Assembly (NCBI RefSeq): GCF_023715585.1
Contig: NZ_JAMBOK010000001.1
Coordinates: forward strand, 248,001-312,000
From: Sporosarcina luteola
GTDB lineage: Bacteria > Bacillota > Bacilli > Bacillales_A > Planococcaceae
Direction: 5' to 3'
Length of the DNA stretch: 64,000 bases
A program made the position numbers and the translations under genes. Shown in pieces: positions 29,942-39,353 of the stretch. Each line of letters opens with the position of its first letter. Within the stretch, counting starts at the first letter, position 1. The notes below the pieces were generated by a model, which did not search any database, was not told where the DNA came from, and saw only the letters and a program-made list of their open reading frames with translations.

Positions 29942-32900
29942 GTGTTTCTAAAAAGAGTTGAAATTATTGGTTTCAAATCATTTGCCGACAGGATTGGCAT
30001 CGATTTCGTACCAGGCGTAACAGCCATTGTAGGACCGAACGGCAGTGGAAAAAGCAATATCACCGACGCAATCCGTTGGGTGCTCGGTGAACAATCCGCC
30101 AAATCCCTTCGCGGTGCAAAAATGGAGGATGTTATATTTGCAGGCAGTGATTCCCGAAAACCGCTGAATTTTGCGGAAGTGACTCTGATCCTGGATAACA
30201 CGAATGGGCTCTTCCCGCTCGATTACACAGAAATCAGCGTCAGCCGCCGGGTCTTCCGTTCGGGAGAAAGCAATTACTTATTGAACGGTCAACAATGCCG
30301 TTTGAAGGACATCAATGATGTCTTCATGGATTCAGGGTTAGGTAAGGAAGCGTTTTCTATCATATCCCAAGGCCGTGTCGACGAAATCCTAAACAGCAGG
30401 CCTGAAGATAGACGCAGTATTTTTGACGAGGCAGCGGGTGTCTTGAAATATAAAACACGGAAGAGGAAGGCAGAGCATAAGCTTTTCGAAACGGAGGACA
30501 ACCTGGATCGTGTACTGGATATCCTTAAAGAACTTGATTCAAGAATCGGTCCACTCGAAAAGAATGCGGAAGCGGCAGAAAGACATCTAGTGCTCTCAAC
30601 AGAAATCAGGGAAGCTGATGTCCGTCTTCTGAATTACGATGGAGCGAAATTACGTGAGGAAATCATTGCGAAAACTGAGCTGATCGAAGAAAAAAGGTTG
30701 CATCGCGAACAATTGGTGGCGGAGATCGCCAAAGTTGAGCAAGAATCGAATGCGTACAAGATTCGTTTAGAGCAAATCGACCGAAATATTGAGTCACTCC
30801 AAAAACAGTTGGTGGAAATTAGTGCTGAAGCTGAGAAGTGGGAAGGGCGCCGGCTATTATCGCTTGAAAAGCAGAAGAATTCGGAGCAGCAGCTAAATAG
30901 GATCCGCCAAGAGTTGGCAGATGTGAAAAAGGGTAAAGAAGACGTTGTTGTTAAATTGGCCGCGGCGAAAGAGAAATTGGCCATTACAGGATCTTCTTTG
31001 GACAAAATTAATTCGGAGATAAATGAAATTGCGCAAATCCTGAAAAGATCGGCAAAAGAGACCGAAGAGGAAATTGATGAACTGAAGTCATCCTATATTG
31101 AAATGCTGAACGAAGAAGCGACGATCCGGAATGACTTGAAGCATATTGAAGAACGGATGCAAGGGGAAAAGACTTCGTCAGTCCGCATATCGGAACAAAC
31201 TTCCTTGTTAAAGAGCAAGCTTCAAGAGTTACAGGGAAGAAGGTCTATCCAATCTGCCGAGCTTTCTTCCTTGCAAGAAAAATTGGAGAAAGCGGAATCG
31301 GCATTTAGTAAATCCGAAAAATTATATCGCGAGTCGGAAGAAGAACTGGGAATCCAGCAGCAATTCATGCAAAATGCGATGAACAAGCAGTCCGAAATGC
31401 AGGGGAGATTGCGAGCGCTTCAAAGTTTGGAGGCGGATTTTTCAGGATTCTATTCAGGCGTCAGAGCCGTACTCATTGCAGCAAAAGAAGGCAAGCTGGC
31501 TGGTGTTGATGGGGCTGTTGCAGAACTCATTACTGTGGATGATCCCCATATTAAAGCGATTGAAACAGCTTTAGGCGGTGCGATGCAGCATATCGTCACA
31601 ACTACGGAATCGGAAGCTCGAAATGCGATCGGATATTTGAAGCAGAGAAACGCCGGTCGTGCGACGTTTTTGCCGCGTGATGTCATAAAATCCAGGAAAA
31701 TCCCAATTGCGTCACTCCGTATTGTGGAGCAACATCCGGAGTTTATCGGAACGGCTGATCAACTTGTGAAGACAGATTCAGCCTTTTCAATCATCACTGA
31801 AAATCTTCTTGGCATGACCATCGTTGCAAAAACGCTGGCCGGAGCTTCCGCTATTGCCAAGATGCTAGCATATAAATTCCGTATAGTAACACTTGACGGA
31901 GATGTTGTGAATGCCGGTGGTTCCCTTACCGGGGGTGGAGCGAAAGGGCAGTCGACCGTATTTTCCAGAAAAGCGGAGTTGGAGACGCTCAGCGCCCAAC
32001 TTAAGAAAATGACTAATTCTATTGAAATGGCAAACAGCAAAATTGGTGATTCAAAGATGGCTGTCGCCCAGCATATGCATGATACGGAAAGATATCGTCA
32101 TCTAAGGGATTCCTTAAGGCAGGAATTGGTTTCAAAAGATTCAGCTCTACGTGAACTGAATATGGAAATCAGGGCGATCGAGTCTGAAATCTCGTTAGCC
32201 GAAAGAGGAATCGCCGGCTCGGAAAACGTGGGTGCGGAACTACTGAATAGGAAAAAGGCATTGCTCGAACGCCACGAATCGATCAAATCATCACTCGATT
32301 CCACTCAAACAGAAGTGGAAACACTTGAGCGGTTGGCTGCAAATCGACGGAACGAGGAAGCGGCCCTGATGACCAAAAATAGTGAGCTTCGTGAGCAGGC
32401 GGCCATCCTACGCGAACAGAAAGGGCACCAACAGGCGACAATTTTCGATATGGAGCAAACACTTATTCAATTAGAAGAAAAGATGTCCGCCTTGGAAGTA
32501 GATCGGGATATTTACACCGAACATGAATTAGGCATCGATCTAACGCCAGAGGAAATCGCGGCGCAGATAGAAAGGTCTACGAAGGAGAAGTCTTCGATTG
32601 AACAATCCCTGTCTGGGGAACGTAACAGCAGGAGCAAAATTGCATCTGCGCTCGAAAAGCAGGCGGAATTGCTGAAAAATATTCGCAACGATGAAGGGAA
32701 GGCGGTCTCTTCTCTGAATGAAATCAATGTTGCCGTCTCGCGTCTTGAAGTGAAATATGAATCCATCACAAATCGCCTTTTGGATGAGTATGGACTTTAT
32801 CCTGATTTCGAATCCGGGAGCGATTTTGACGTGGATGCAACAAGAGATCGGGTCGACGAATTAAAAAGCGAGATCGAGTCGCTCGGTTCCGTCAATCCGA

Positions 32901-33499
32901 GTGCAATTCAGGAGTTCAAAGAAGTTTCTGAGCGTCATGCGTTTTTAACTGAACAACGGAACGATCTTCTGGAGGCGAAGAATACACTCAATGATGCAAT
33001 GTCTGAAATGGACCGTGAAATGGAAGCGCGGTTCAGTACGACGTTCAATGCGGTAAGGAATCGGTTCCATGTCGTCTTTAAAGAAATGTTTGGTGGTGGG
33101 GATGCGGACTTGATCCTTACACAGCCTGACAACCTGCTGGAAACAGGGGTTGAGATCGTTGCAAGGCCACCAGGCAAAAAGTTGCAGAACTTGAGCCTGT
33201 TATCAGGCGGTGAAAGAGCGCTTACGGCAATCACATTGCTGTTTTCAATCATTGAAGTGCGGCCTGTACCATTTTGCATTTTGGATGAAGTCGAAGCGGC
33301 GCTCGACGAAGCGAATGTCATCCGTTACAGTAAATACTTGAAGAAGTTCTCGGATAACACTCAATTCATCGTCATCACCCATAGGAAAGGGACGATGGAA
33401 GGGGCGGATGTTTTGTATGGAATCACAATGCAGGAGTCGGGAGTATCAAAGCTGATTTCCGTGAAGCTCTCCGAAGTTCCCGCTGAAGTGTTGGGATAG
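29942..33499 (+). CDS. smc: Chromosome condensation protein SMC
   Basis: Core ATPase of the SMC-ScpAB condensin. GTG start at 29942; 1185 residues. Walker A is GPNGSGKSN near residue 32. Two long coiled coils flank a hinge (about 503-665, ending GGSLTGGG). The C-terminal head has the ABC signature LSLLSGGERAL (about 1084) and Walker B FCILDEVEAALDEAN (about 1110). It follows rnc directly. Confidence 0.97.
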   Translation: MFLKRVEIIGFKSFADRIGIDFVPGVTAIVGPNGSGKSNITDAIRWVLGEQSAKSLRGAKMEDVIFAGSDSRKPLNFAEVTLILDNTNGLFPLDYTEISVSRRVFRSGESNYLLNGQQCRLKDINDVFMDSGLGKEAFSIISQGRVDEILNSRPEDRRSIFDEAAGVLKYKTRKRKAEHKLFETEDNLDRVLDILKELDSRIGPLEKNAEAAERHLVLSTEIREADVRLLNYDGAKLREEIIAKTELIEEKRLHREQLVAEIAKVEQESNAYKIRLEQIDRNIESLQKQLVEISAEAEKWEGRRLLSLEKQKNSEQQLNRIRQELADVKKGKEDVVVKLAAAKEKLAITGSSLDKINSEINEIAQILKRSAKETEEEIDELKSSYIEMLNEEATIRNDLKHIEERMQGEKTSSVRISEQTSLLKSKLQELQGRRSIQSAELSSLQEKLEKAESAFSKSEKLYRESEEELGIQQQFMQNAMNKQSEMQGRLRALQSLEADFSGFYSGVRAVLIAAKEGKLAGVDGAVAELITVDDPHIKAIETALGGAMQHIVTTTESEARNAIGYLKQRNAGRATFLPRDVIKSRKIPIASLRIVEQHPEFIGTADQLVKTDSAFSIITENLLGMTIVAKTLAGASAIAKMLAYKFRIVTLDGDVVNAGGSLTGGGAKGQSTVFSRKAELETLSAQLKKMTNSIEMANSKIGDSKMAVAQHMHDTERYRHLRDSLRQELVSKDSALRELNMEIRAIESEISLAERGIAGSENVGAELLNRKKALLERHESIKSSLDSTQTEVETLERLAANRRNEEAALMTKNSELREQAAILREQKGHQQATIFDMEQTLIQLEEKMSALEVDRDIYTEHELGIDLTPEEIAAQIERSTKEKSSIEQSLSGERNSRSKIASALEKQAELLKNIRNDEGKAVSSLNEINVAVSRLEVKYESITNRLLDEYGLYPDFESGSDFDVDATRDRVDELKSEIESLGSVNPSAIQEFKEVSERHAFLTEQRNDLLEAKNTLNDAMSEMDREMEARFSTTFNAVRNRFHVVFKEMFGGGDADLILTQPDNLLETGVEIVARPPGKKLQNLSLLSGGERALTAITLLFSIIEVRPVPFCILDEVEAALDEANVIRYSKYLKKFSDNTQFIVITHRKGTMEGADVLYGITMQESGVSKLISVKLSEVPAEVLG

Positions 33500-33533
33500 T
33501 CTTCAATAGTATCAGGAAAAGGAGAGAGTCGAT

Positions 33534-34520
33534 TTGACTTTTTTTAAGAAGCTGAAAGAGAAAATTACGGGCACCAATGAAACGGTAACTGAAAAATTCA
33601 AGGACGGCCTTTCGAAGACCAGGAATTCATTCACCTCTAAAGTGAATGACCTTGTGGCACGTTTCCGTGAGGTCGATGAGGAGTTTTTCGAAGAGCTTGA
33701 GGAACTGCTGTTGCAGGCGGATGTTGGCGTCGAAACAGTCATGGAGCTTGTCGATCAATTACGATGGGAAGTTCAAAGGAAAAACATTAAGAACACCGAG
33801 GGCATCCAATCGGTCATTTCTGAAAAACTCGTGGAAATATATAAAGCTGGAGAAGAACTGGACACCGAATTGAATATGCAAGATGATTTGACTGTCATTT
33901 TGATGGTAGGCGTCAACGGAGTAGGAAAGACAACGACAATCGGGAAGCTTGCAGCACGTCTTAAAGAAGAAGGAAAGACCGTCATGCTTGCGGCTGGAGA
34001 TACATTCCGGGCAGGGGCGATCGATCAGCTAGTCGTTTGGGGCGATCGTGTCGGCGTCGAAGTGATTAGACAATCGGAAGGTTCCGATCCTGCCGCTGTC
34101 ATGTATGATGCAATCCGGGCTGCAAAAAGCCGGAAGGTGGATGTACTGATTTGCGATACTGCCGGCAGGTTGCAAAACAAAGTGAACCTGATGAACGAAC
34201 TCGAGAAAGTACATCGAGTAATCGGCAAGGAAATCGAAGGTGCTCCTCATGAGGTCCTCCTCGCACTGGACGCGACGACTGGCCAAAATGCATTGATCCA
34301 GGCGCAGACGTTCAAAGAGGCTACGAATGTCACTGGAATCGTTCTTACAAAGCTTGACGGGACTGCGAAAGGCGGAATTGTTTTAGCGATCCGCAATAAA
34401 CTTAAAATTCCGGTCAAATTTGTAGGACTTGGTGAAGGCATGGATGACTTGCAGCCATTTGATCCGGAGAAATATGTTTACGGACTCTTCGCTGAAGGCC
34501 TTGAAAAAGAAGCTGAGTAA
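33534..34520 (+). CDS. ftsY: Signal recognition particle receptor FtsY
   Basis: Membrane-associated SRP receptor GTPase. TTG start at 33534 behind GGAGAGAG; 328 residues. A short charged N-terminal segment precedes the N domain, then the G domain with GVNGVGKTTTIGKLA, DTAGRLQNK and LTKLDGTAKGG, and the closing GLGEGMDDLQPF motif. It lacks the long acidic A domain of enterobacteria, as is usual in Bacillus. Confidence 0.96.
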   Translation: MTFFKKLKEKITGTNETVTEKFKDGLSKTRNSFTSKVNDLVARFREVDEEFFEELEELLLQADVGVETVMELVDQLRWEVQRKNIKNTEGIQSVISEKLVEIYKAGEELDTELNMQDDLTVILMVGVNGVGKTTTIGKLAARLKEEGKTVMLAAGDTFRAGAIDQLVVWGDRVGVEVIRQSEGSDPAAVMYDAIRAAKSRKVDVLICDTAGRLQNKVNLMNELEKVHRVIGKEIEGAPHEVLLALDATTGQNALIQAQTFKEATNVTGIVLTKLDGTAKGGIVLAIRNKLKIPVKFVGLGEGMDDLQPFDPEKYVYGLFAEGLEKEAE

Positions 34521-34537
34521 TATTTCTCCATCTTTGT

Positions 34538-34582
34538 AGTCGAGCTTCGGAAGGCAACTGCTCGGGTCACTTCGGTCAGGAG
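34538..34582. repeat. Partial family D repeat
   Basis: GTCGAGCTTCGGAAGGCAACTGCTCGGGTCACTTCGGTC corresponds to the left arm of family D (compare 17876-17980 without its cassette). The right arm is absent, so no outer stem can form. It lies between ftsY and the ylxM promoter. Confidence 0.6.
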
Positions 34583-34605
34583 ATAAATGCATCAAGTAAA
34601 TTTAC

Positions 34606-34634
34606 TTGACAGTTCAATTCAAGCATACTAAGAT
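34606..34634 (+). promoter_or_regulatory. SigA-type promoter for ylxM-ffh
   Basis: A perfect -35 TTGACA (34606-34611), 17-base spacer and -10 TAAGAT (34629-34634), 21 bases before the ylxM ATG. This is the clearest housekeeping promoter in the window. Confidence 0.8.
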
Positions 34635-34655
34635 AAGCAGAGGGGGCGAAGCGCT

Positions 34656-34988
34656 ATGCTTGAAAAAACAACACGCGTCAACTTCCTCTATGATTTCTAT
34701 CAGACACTGTTGACCGAAAAACAACGGATTTACATGCAGCTCTATTACCTAGACGACCTGTCTCTCGGTGAAATTGCCGAAGAATACGGAGTGTCGAGAC
34801 AAGCTGTCTACGACAATGTCCGAAGAACAGAAGCTATGCTGGAAGACTACGAAGAAAAATTGAAGCTTTTCTCCAAATTCCGGAACCGGATGGAGATTAT
34901 CGAGAAGCTGGAACAGCATGTGTTCAGTAATGATGAAGCATCCAGTGAAGTACAGATGTTGCTGAACGCATTGAAAGATCATGAATAG
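34656..34988 (+). CDS. ylxM: YlxM family SRP-associated HTH protein (UPF0122)
   Basis: 110-residue sigma-factor-like helix-turn-helix protein: [29 protein letters not shown] at about residues 29-57. Homologues are encoded before ffh across Firmicutes and are reported to modulate SRP function in streptococci. It starts with ATG 22 bases after a strong promoter and precedes ffh by 12 bases. Confidence 0.93.
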   Translation: MLEKTTRVNFLYDFYQTLLTEKQRIYMQLYYLDDLSLGEIAEEYGVSRQAVYDNVRRTEAMLEDYEEKLKLFSKFRNRMEIIEKLEQHVFSNDEASSEVQMLLNALKDHE

Positions 34989-35000
34989 GGGGTTCTGTGC

Positions 35001-36356
35001 ATGGCATTTGAAGGTTTGGCCCAGCGCCTGCAAGGGACGCTTCAAAAAATAAAGGGCAAAGGAAAGATCAGTGAAGCCGACGTCAAGGAAATGATGCGCG
35101 AAGTGCGTTTTGCACTTATCGAAGCAGACGTTAACTTGAAAGTCGTAAAAGAATTTGTCAAGACGGTCAGTGAGCGTGCTGTCGGGCAGGACGTCATGAA
35201 GAGCCTGACACCCGGCCAACAGGTCGTGAAAATCGTCAAAGACGAATTGACGAATTTGATGGGCGGAGAACAGAATCCGATCCAGTTCGCAAGGAAATCA
35301 CCGACAGTCATCATGATGGTCGGTCTGCAAGGGGCAGGGAAAACAACGACGACGGGCAAGCTCGCGACAGTTCTTCGAAAACGCCATAATAAGAAGCCGC
35401 TTCTTGTGGCGGCGGATGTTTATCGTCCAGCTGCGATCCAACAGTTGGAGACGCTCGGAAAACAATTGACGATGCCGGTATTTTCATTGGGCACGGATGT
35501 CTCTCCGGTTGAAATTGCACGCCAAGCGATTGCAGAAGCCGAAAAGGAACATCACGACGTCGTTATCATCGATACGGCGGGCCGTTTGCATGTCGATGAA
35601 AACCTCATGCAGGAATTGAAGGATATCCGGGAATTGAGTAAGCCTGACGAAGTATTCCTCGTCGTCGATGCAATGACAGGGCAGGATGCCGTCAATGTGG
35701 CAAAGTCGTTCGACGAAGCAATTGGCATTACAGGAGTCGTCCTCACGAAACTGGACGGCGACACACGCGGAGGCGCTGCATTATCCATCCGTTCCGTTAC
35801 GCAGAAACCGATCAAGTTCGTAGGTATGGGCGAGAAGATGGACGCCTTGGAACCGTTCCATCCCGAGCGGATGGCTTCTCGGATTCTAGGGATGGGTGAC
35901 GTCATGTCACTCATCGAAAAGGCGCAGGAGAATGTCGATGAGGAGAAGGCGAAGGAACTAGAACAGAAGTTCCGCACGCAAACATTCACACTTGATGACT
36001 TTTTGGACCAACTTCAGCAAGTGAAGAAGATGGGCCCTCTTGATGAAATATTGAAAATGATGCCGGGAATGAACAAAATCAAAGGGCTTGAAAATGCACA
36101 AGTCGATGAAAGCCAAATGGGGCGCGTCGAAGCAGTCATCCGTTCGATGACAATTGCTGAACGCACAACACCCGAAATCATCAATGCAAACAGACGTAAG
36201 CGGATTGCGAAAGGATCAGGAACTTCTATCCAGGAAGTGAACCGTCTATTGAAGCAATTCGAAGACATGAAAAAGATGGTCAAACAAATGACCAACATGC
36301 AGCAAAAAGGCAAAAAGAAAATGAAAATGCCTGGTTTCGACTCTTTATTTAGGTAA
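35001..36356 (+). CDS. ffh: Signal recognition particle protein Ffh
   Basis: GTPase that binds signal sequences of nascent membrane and secreted proteins together with scRNA. 451 residues: N domain, G domain with GLQGAGKTTTTGKLA, DTAGRLHVDE and LTKLDGDTRGG, then the Met-rich M domain (about 330-445; MMPGMNKI, MKKMVKQMTNMQQKG). It is cotranscribed with ylxM. Confidence 0.97.
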   Translation: MAFEGLAQRLQGTLQKIKGKGKISEADVKEMMREVRFALIEADVNLKVVKEFVKTVSERAVGQDVMKSLTPGQQVVKIVKDELTNLMGGEQNPIQFARKSPTVIMMVGLQGAGKTTTTGKLATVLRKRHNKKPLLVAADVYRPAAIQQLETLGKQLTMPVFSLGTDVSPVEIARQAIAEAEKEHHDVVIIDTAGRLHVDENLMQELKDIRELSKPDEVFLVVDAMTGQDAVNVAKSFDEAIGITGVVLTKLDGDTRGGAALSIRSVTQKPIKFVGMGEKMDALEPFHPERMASRILGMGDVMSLIEKAQENVDEEKAKELEQKFRTQTFTLDDFLDQLQQVKKMGPLDEILKMMPGMNKIKGLENAQVDESQMGRVEAVIRSMTIAERTTPEIINANRRKRIAKGSGTSIQEVNRLLKQFEDMKKMVKQMTNMQQKGKKKMKMPGFDSLFR

Positions 36357-36384
36357 ATTTTAATTTTGATTCTAGGAAGCTTCT

Positions 36385-36578
36385 TTGATTGAAGCGAAAG
36401 GCGGCGACTCCTGCCAAAGCCGTAACGAAGAACGGCTTTTGCGAGTAAAAGCGTAGCGTTACGAGCAGGCTGCCTTAATTTCTGCAAAAGGCGCAGAAAT
36501 TAAGGCCAATCGAACCTTGCGCTGTTCGATTGGCTGAAGCCAAGCCCGCGGAAAGCGTCCGCCTGTAGCGGAAATCAA
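36385..36578 (+). repeat. Family A mosaic repeat with three internal hairpin cassettes
   Basis: Terminal TTGATT/AATCAA and AGGCGG/CCGCCT form the outer scaffold stem. Inside, in order, are AAAGCCGT/ACGGCTTT (36416-36423 with 36432-36439), a perfect 14-bp hairpin GCCTTAATTTCTGC/GCAGAAATTAAGGC (36472-36485 with 36493-36506), and a perfect 10-bp hairpin CCAATCGAAC/GTTCGATTGG (36506-36515 with 36524-36533). The same cassettes appear at 24010-24232, and the last two at 17859-18061. It fills the ffh-rpsP gap up to the rpsP promoter. Confidence 0.85.
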
Positions 36579-36607
36579 CGCAATTTCAAGGTGTTAAGAA
36601 AAAACAC

Positions 36608-36636
36608 TTTACAAACATGAAAAACCTTGATAATAT
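36608..36636 (+). promoter_or_regulatory. Promoter region for rpsP operon
   Basis: TTTACA (36608-36613) and TAATAT (36631-36636) with a 17-base spacer; TATACT at 36634 is an alternative -10. The region is bracketed by an inverted repeat TCAAGGT/ACCTTGA (36586-36592 with 36624-36630) with an inner GTGTT/AACAC. Confidence 0.55.
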
Positions 36637-36650
36637 ACTATCTTGTGTGA

Positions 36651-36947
<297 letters not shown>

Positions 36948-36962
36948 TCAGGAGGGGTGGAC

Positions 36963-37196
36963 ATGAAGCAGCTGATTGAAACGATTGTCAAACCTTTGGT
37001 CGATCATCCCGGAGACGTTCAGGTCGACAAGGATGAGCAACATCATCGTGTCACTTACAAACTTTCCGTTAATCCTGAAGATATGGGGAAAGTGATCGGA
37101 AAGCAGGGGCGTGTCGCCAAGGCGATACGTACTATTGTTTATTCAGCAGCAGGAAGTCGCCACGGTAAGAAAGTTTACCTTGATATCATCGAATGA
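36963..37196 (+). CDS. khpA: KH-domain RNA-binding protein
   Basis: 77-residue single KH-domain protein (YlqC/KhpA family) that binds RNA; in other Firmicutes it works with KhpB and influences cell wall growth. The KH signature GKVIGKQGRVAKAIRTIV contains the GKQG loop. The start is ATG 36963, 5 bases after AGGAGGGG. The B. subtilis neighbour ylqD is absent; a terminator and a 156-base gap to rimM follow. Confidence 0.92.
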   Translation: MKQLIETIVKPLVDHPGDVQVDKDEQHHRVTYKLSVNPEDMGKVIGKQGRVAKAIRTIVYSAAGSRHGKKVYLDIIE

Positions 37197-37261
37197 TGAA
37201 AATCAGTCTTGGACAACGGGTTTACACGGATAGGCTAATGCCGTCCCTGAGAAACCAACAC

Positions 37262-37296
37262 AAAAAAGGAGGGAGCTCATGTTCCTTCCTTTTTTG
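37262..37296 (+). terminator. Terminator after khpA
   Basis: AAAAAAGGAGGGA (37262-37274) pairs with TCCTTCCTTTTTT (37283-37295) with one G-U pair and an 8-base loop. It may limit rimM-trmD transcription relative to rpsP. Confidence 0.85.
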
Positions 37297-37352
37297 TCTA
37301 CTTAAGCTTAAGGAATGCATCCAAGTCCCTAATGAAAAGGAAGGTGTATTGT

Positions 37353-37868
37353 ATGCAATGGTTCAACGTTGGTAAAATTGTCAACACACATGGAATACAA
37401 GGAGAAGTGCGCGTTATCTCGCGTACCGATTTCCCGGATGAAAGATATGCAGTCGGAAATGAACTCTCTTTATTCATGCCGAATGAAAAAAAACCGATTA
37501 AATTGATTGTAGCAAGCCATCGCCGCCATAAGAACTTCGACCTCCTCACGTTTGAAGGCCATATCAATATCAATGATGTTGAGAAGTATCGGGATGGTTT
37601 ATTGAAAGTTTCCGAAAAGCAACTTGGTGATCTTGATGAAGGGGAGTTTTACTACCATGAAATCATCGGATGCACTGTTTATACGGATGTTGGTGAAGAG
37701 CTCGGTGCAGTGACGGATATACTGGCGACAGGCGCCAATGATGTGTGGACTGTCACACCGAAGACTGGAAAGTCGCATTACATCCCGTATATCGAAGATG
37801 TTGTCAAAGAAATTGATATTGAGAAGAAACAAATTATTATCGAGCCGATGGAAGGTCTGCTGTCATGA
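37353..37868 (+). CDS. rimM: 16S rRNA processing protein RimM
   Basis: Assembly factor for the 30S head that binds S19. The ATG at 37353 ([21 protein letters not shown]) follows AAAGGAAGGTG; an ATG at 37332 would add seven residues. 171 residues with an N-terminal RimM domain (about 1-85) and a C-terminal PRC-barrel (about 95-168, with [13 protein letters not shown]). The stop overlaps the trmD start. Confidence 0.94.
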   Translation: MQWFNVGKIVNTHGIQGEVRVISRTDFPDERYAVGNELSLFMPNEKKPIKLIVASHRRHKNFDLLTFEGHININDVEKYRDGLLKVSEKQLGDLDEGEFYYHEIIGCTVYTDVGEELGAVTDILATGANDVWTVTPKTGKSHYIPYIEDVVKEIDIEKKQIIIEPMEGLLS

Positions 37869-38611
37869 TGAAAATAGACGTTCTCTCGCTGTTTCCGGAA
37901 ATGTTCGAAGGTGTTCTCCACTCCTCCATTATGAAGAAGGCGCAGGAGAACGAAGCCGTTTCTTTCAATGTGACGGATTTCAGGGAATTCTCCGGTAACA
38001 AGCATCATAAAGTGGACGACTATCCATATGGCGGCGGCGCGGGTATGGTGTTGAAGCCCGAACCGCTCTTTGCGGCGGTCGAATCCCTCGCTCTCGATAC
38101 GTCGAAGAGACCGCGAGTCATCCTCATGTGCCCTCAAGGCGCCAGATTCAATCAGAAAAAGGCCGAGGAGCTCTCAAGGGAAGAACATCTAGTCTTCCTC
38201 TGCGGGCATTACGAAGGCTATGACGAACGCATTCGAGAACATCTCGTTACAGACGAGATATCCCTCGGCGACTTCGTTCTGACAGGCGGGGAGATTGCAT
38301 CCATGGCAATCATCGACAGCGTCGTCAGACTCTTGCCGAATGTTTTGGGCAATACAGATTCCCCTGTCCACGATTCATTCTCGACAGGACTCCTCGAGCA
38401 TCCTCAATACACAAGACCTGCCGATTTCAATGGCATGAAAGTACCTGACGTCCTATTATCAGGAAACCACGGCGAAATCGAAAAATGGCGCCAAGAACAA
38501 TCACTAAAACGCACATTCGAACGCAGAAGAGATCTTCTCGAAGAAGCTCCATTAACAGAACACCAACAGAAAGTATTAAAGCAGCTAATTAGTGAGGAAT
38601 CCGATCGATAG
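37865..38611 (+). CDS. trmD: tRNA (guanine-37-N1) methyltransferase
   Basis: Forms m1G37 in tRNA to prevent frameshifting. 248 residues from the ATG overlapping rimM (a second ATG follows at 37868). The SAM-binding trefoil-knot signatures are [29 protein letters not shown] and LTGGEIASM. The last third is notably A-rich at third positions. A family A repeat begins 9 bases after the stop. Confidence 0.96.
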   Translation: MMKIDVLSLFPEMFEGVLHSSIMKKAQENEAVSFNVTDFREFSGNKHHKVDDYPYGGGAGMVLKPEPLFAAVESLALDTSKRPRVILMCPQGARFNQKKAEELSREEHLVFLCGHYEGYDERIREHLVTDEISLGDFVLTGGEIASMAIIDSVVRLLPNVLGNTDSPVHDSFSTGLLEHPQYTRPADFNGMKVPDVLLSGNHGEIEKWRQEQSLKRTFERRRDLLEEAPLTEHQQKVLKQLISEESDR

Positions 38612-38619
38612 GAAGTTCC

Positions 38620-38744
38620 GTTGATTGTAGCGGAAGCCGGCGACTCCGGCGGGAACAGCACGAGCTGAAAGCCCCGCAGGAACGAAGTGACGAGGAGATT
38701 GAAGCCGTGCCCGCGGAAAGCGTCCGGCTGAAGCGGAAATCAAC
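38620..38744 (+). repeat. Family A repeat (125 bp)
   Basis: Perfect terminal inverted repeats GTTGATT (38620-38626) and AATCAAC (38738-38744), with scaffold pairing AGCCGG/CCGGCT. The core matches the element at 24805-24930. It sits between trmD and the rplS promoter. Confidence 0.88.
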
Positions 38745-38753
38745 TTTTAAGGC

Positions 38754-38782
38754 TTGCACATGCCATCCCTTTATGATAATAT
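38754..38782 (+). promoter_or_regulatory. Probable rplS promoter
   Basis: TTGCAC (38754-38759) and TAATAT (38777-38782) with a 17-base spacer; GATAAT overlaps as another -10. The -35 is weak. It begins 10 bases after the family A repeat ends. Confidence 0.45.
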
Positions 38783-38788
38783 CTACTA

Positions 38789-38870
38789 TGTACTTCTATT
38801 GGAAGTACATACTGACTGGTGTTCCGCTGCAAAGGCAACAAGTGCAAGAGCATCTGTGGATAAGGAGAGA
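38789..38870 (+). ncRNA. L19 ribosomal protein leader
   Basis: Between the promoter and rplS, ATGTACTTC/GGAAGTACAT forms a stem (38788-38797 with 38801-38810), followed by ACTGACTGGTGTTCCGCTGCAAAGGCAACA-type conserved sequence up to GGATAAGGAGAG. Position and sequence style match the L19 leader known upstream of rplS in Bacillales, which is thought to mediate feedback by L19. Recognition is from memory. Confidence 0.65.
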
Positions 38871-38875
38871 AAAAC

Positions 38876-39220
38876 ATGCAAAACATTATTGCAGAAGTAA
38901 CAAAAGACCAACTTCGTTCAGATCATCCTGATTTCCGTCCTGGGGATACTGTCCGCTTGCACGTGAAAATCGTTGAGGGCACGCGTGAGCGTATCCAGCT
39001 CTTCGAAGGAGTTGTCATCAAGCGTCGTGGAGGCGGAATCAGTGAAACATTCACAGTCCGTAAAATCTCCAACGGTGTAGGTGTTGAACGTACATTCCCT
39101 GTACACACACCGAAAATCGCTAAACTAGAAGTTACTCGTCGCGGTAAAGTCCGTCGTGCGAAATTGTACTACCTTCGCAACCTTCGCGGAAAAGCTGCAC
39201 GTATCAAAGAAATCCGATAA
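38876..39220 (+). CDS. rplS: 50S ribosomal protein L19
   Basis: 114-residue large-subunit protein at the interface with the 30S subunit. [24 protein letters not shown] and the basic [15 protein letters not shown] tail are typical. Preceded by AAGGAGAG and the probable L19 leader, and followed by two hairpins. Confidence 0.97.
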   Translation: MQNIIAEVTKDQLRSDHPDFRPGDTVRLHVKIVEGTRERIQLFEGVVIKRRGGGISETFTVRKISNGVGVERTFPVHTPKIAKLEVTRRGKVRRAKLYYLRNLRGKAARIKEIR

Positions 39221-39225
39221 AATTC

Positions 39226-39256
39226 AAACAGCGGGGATTGCATCTCCGCTGTTTCC
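39226..39256 (+). terminator. Terminator after rplS
   Basis: AAACAGCGG...CCGCTGTTT hairpin with inner GAT/ATC pairing, followed by a short T-containing tract. Confidence 0.75.
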
Positions 39257-39264
39257 TATTCATG

Positions 39265-39297
39265 AGGAGACCAAAAAGATGGTCTCCTTTCTTTTTG
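39265..39297 (+). terminator. Second terminator between rplS and lepB
   Basis: AGGAGACCA (39265-39273) pairs perfectly with TGGTCTCCT (39280-39288), then TTCTTTTTG. Two hairpins in tandem isolate rplS from lepB. Confidence 0.75.
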
Positions 39298-39323
39298 CCT
39301 CCATACTGAATAGAATGTACAAT
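39295..39323 (+). promoter_or_regulatory. SigA-type promoter for lepB
   Basis: TTGCCT (39295-39300) and TACAAT (39318-39323) with a 17-base spacer, 30 bases before the lepB start. The -35 overlaps the end of the upstream terminator. Confidence 0.6.
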
Positions 39324-39353
39324 GAAGGTAGTGACTTGGCAGGAGGCTTTGTG

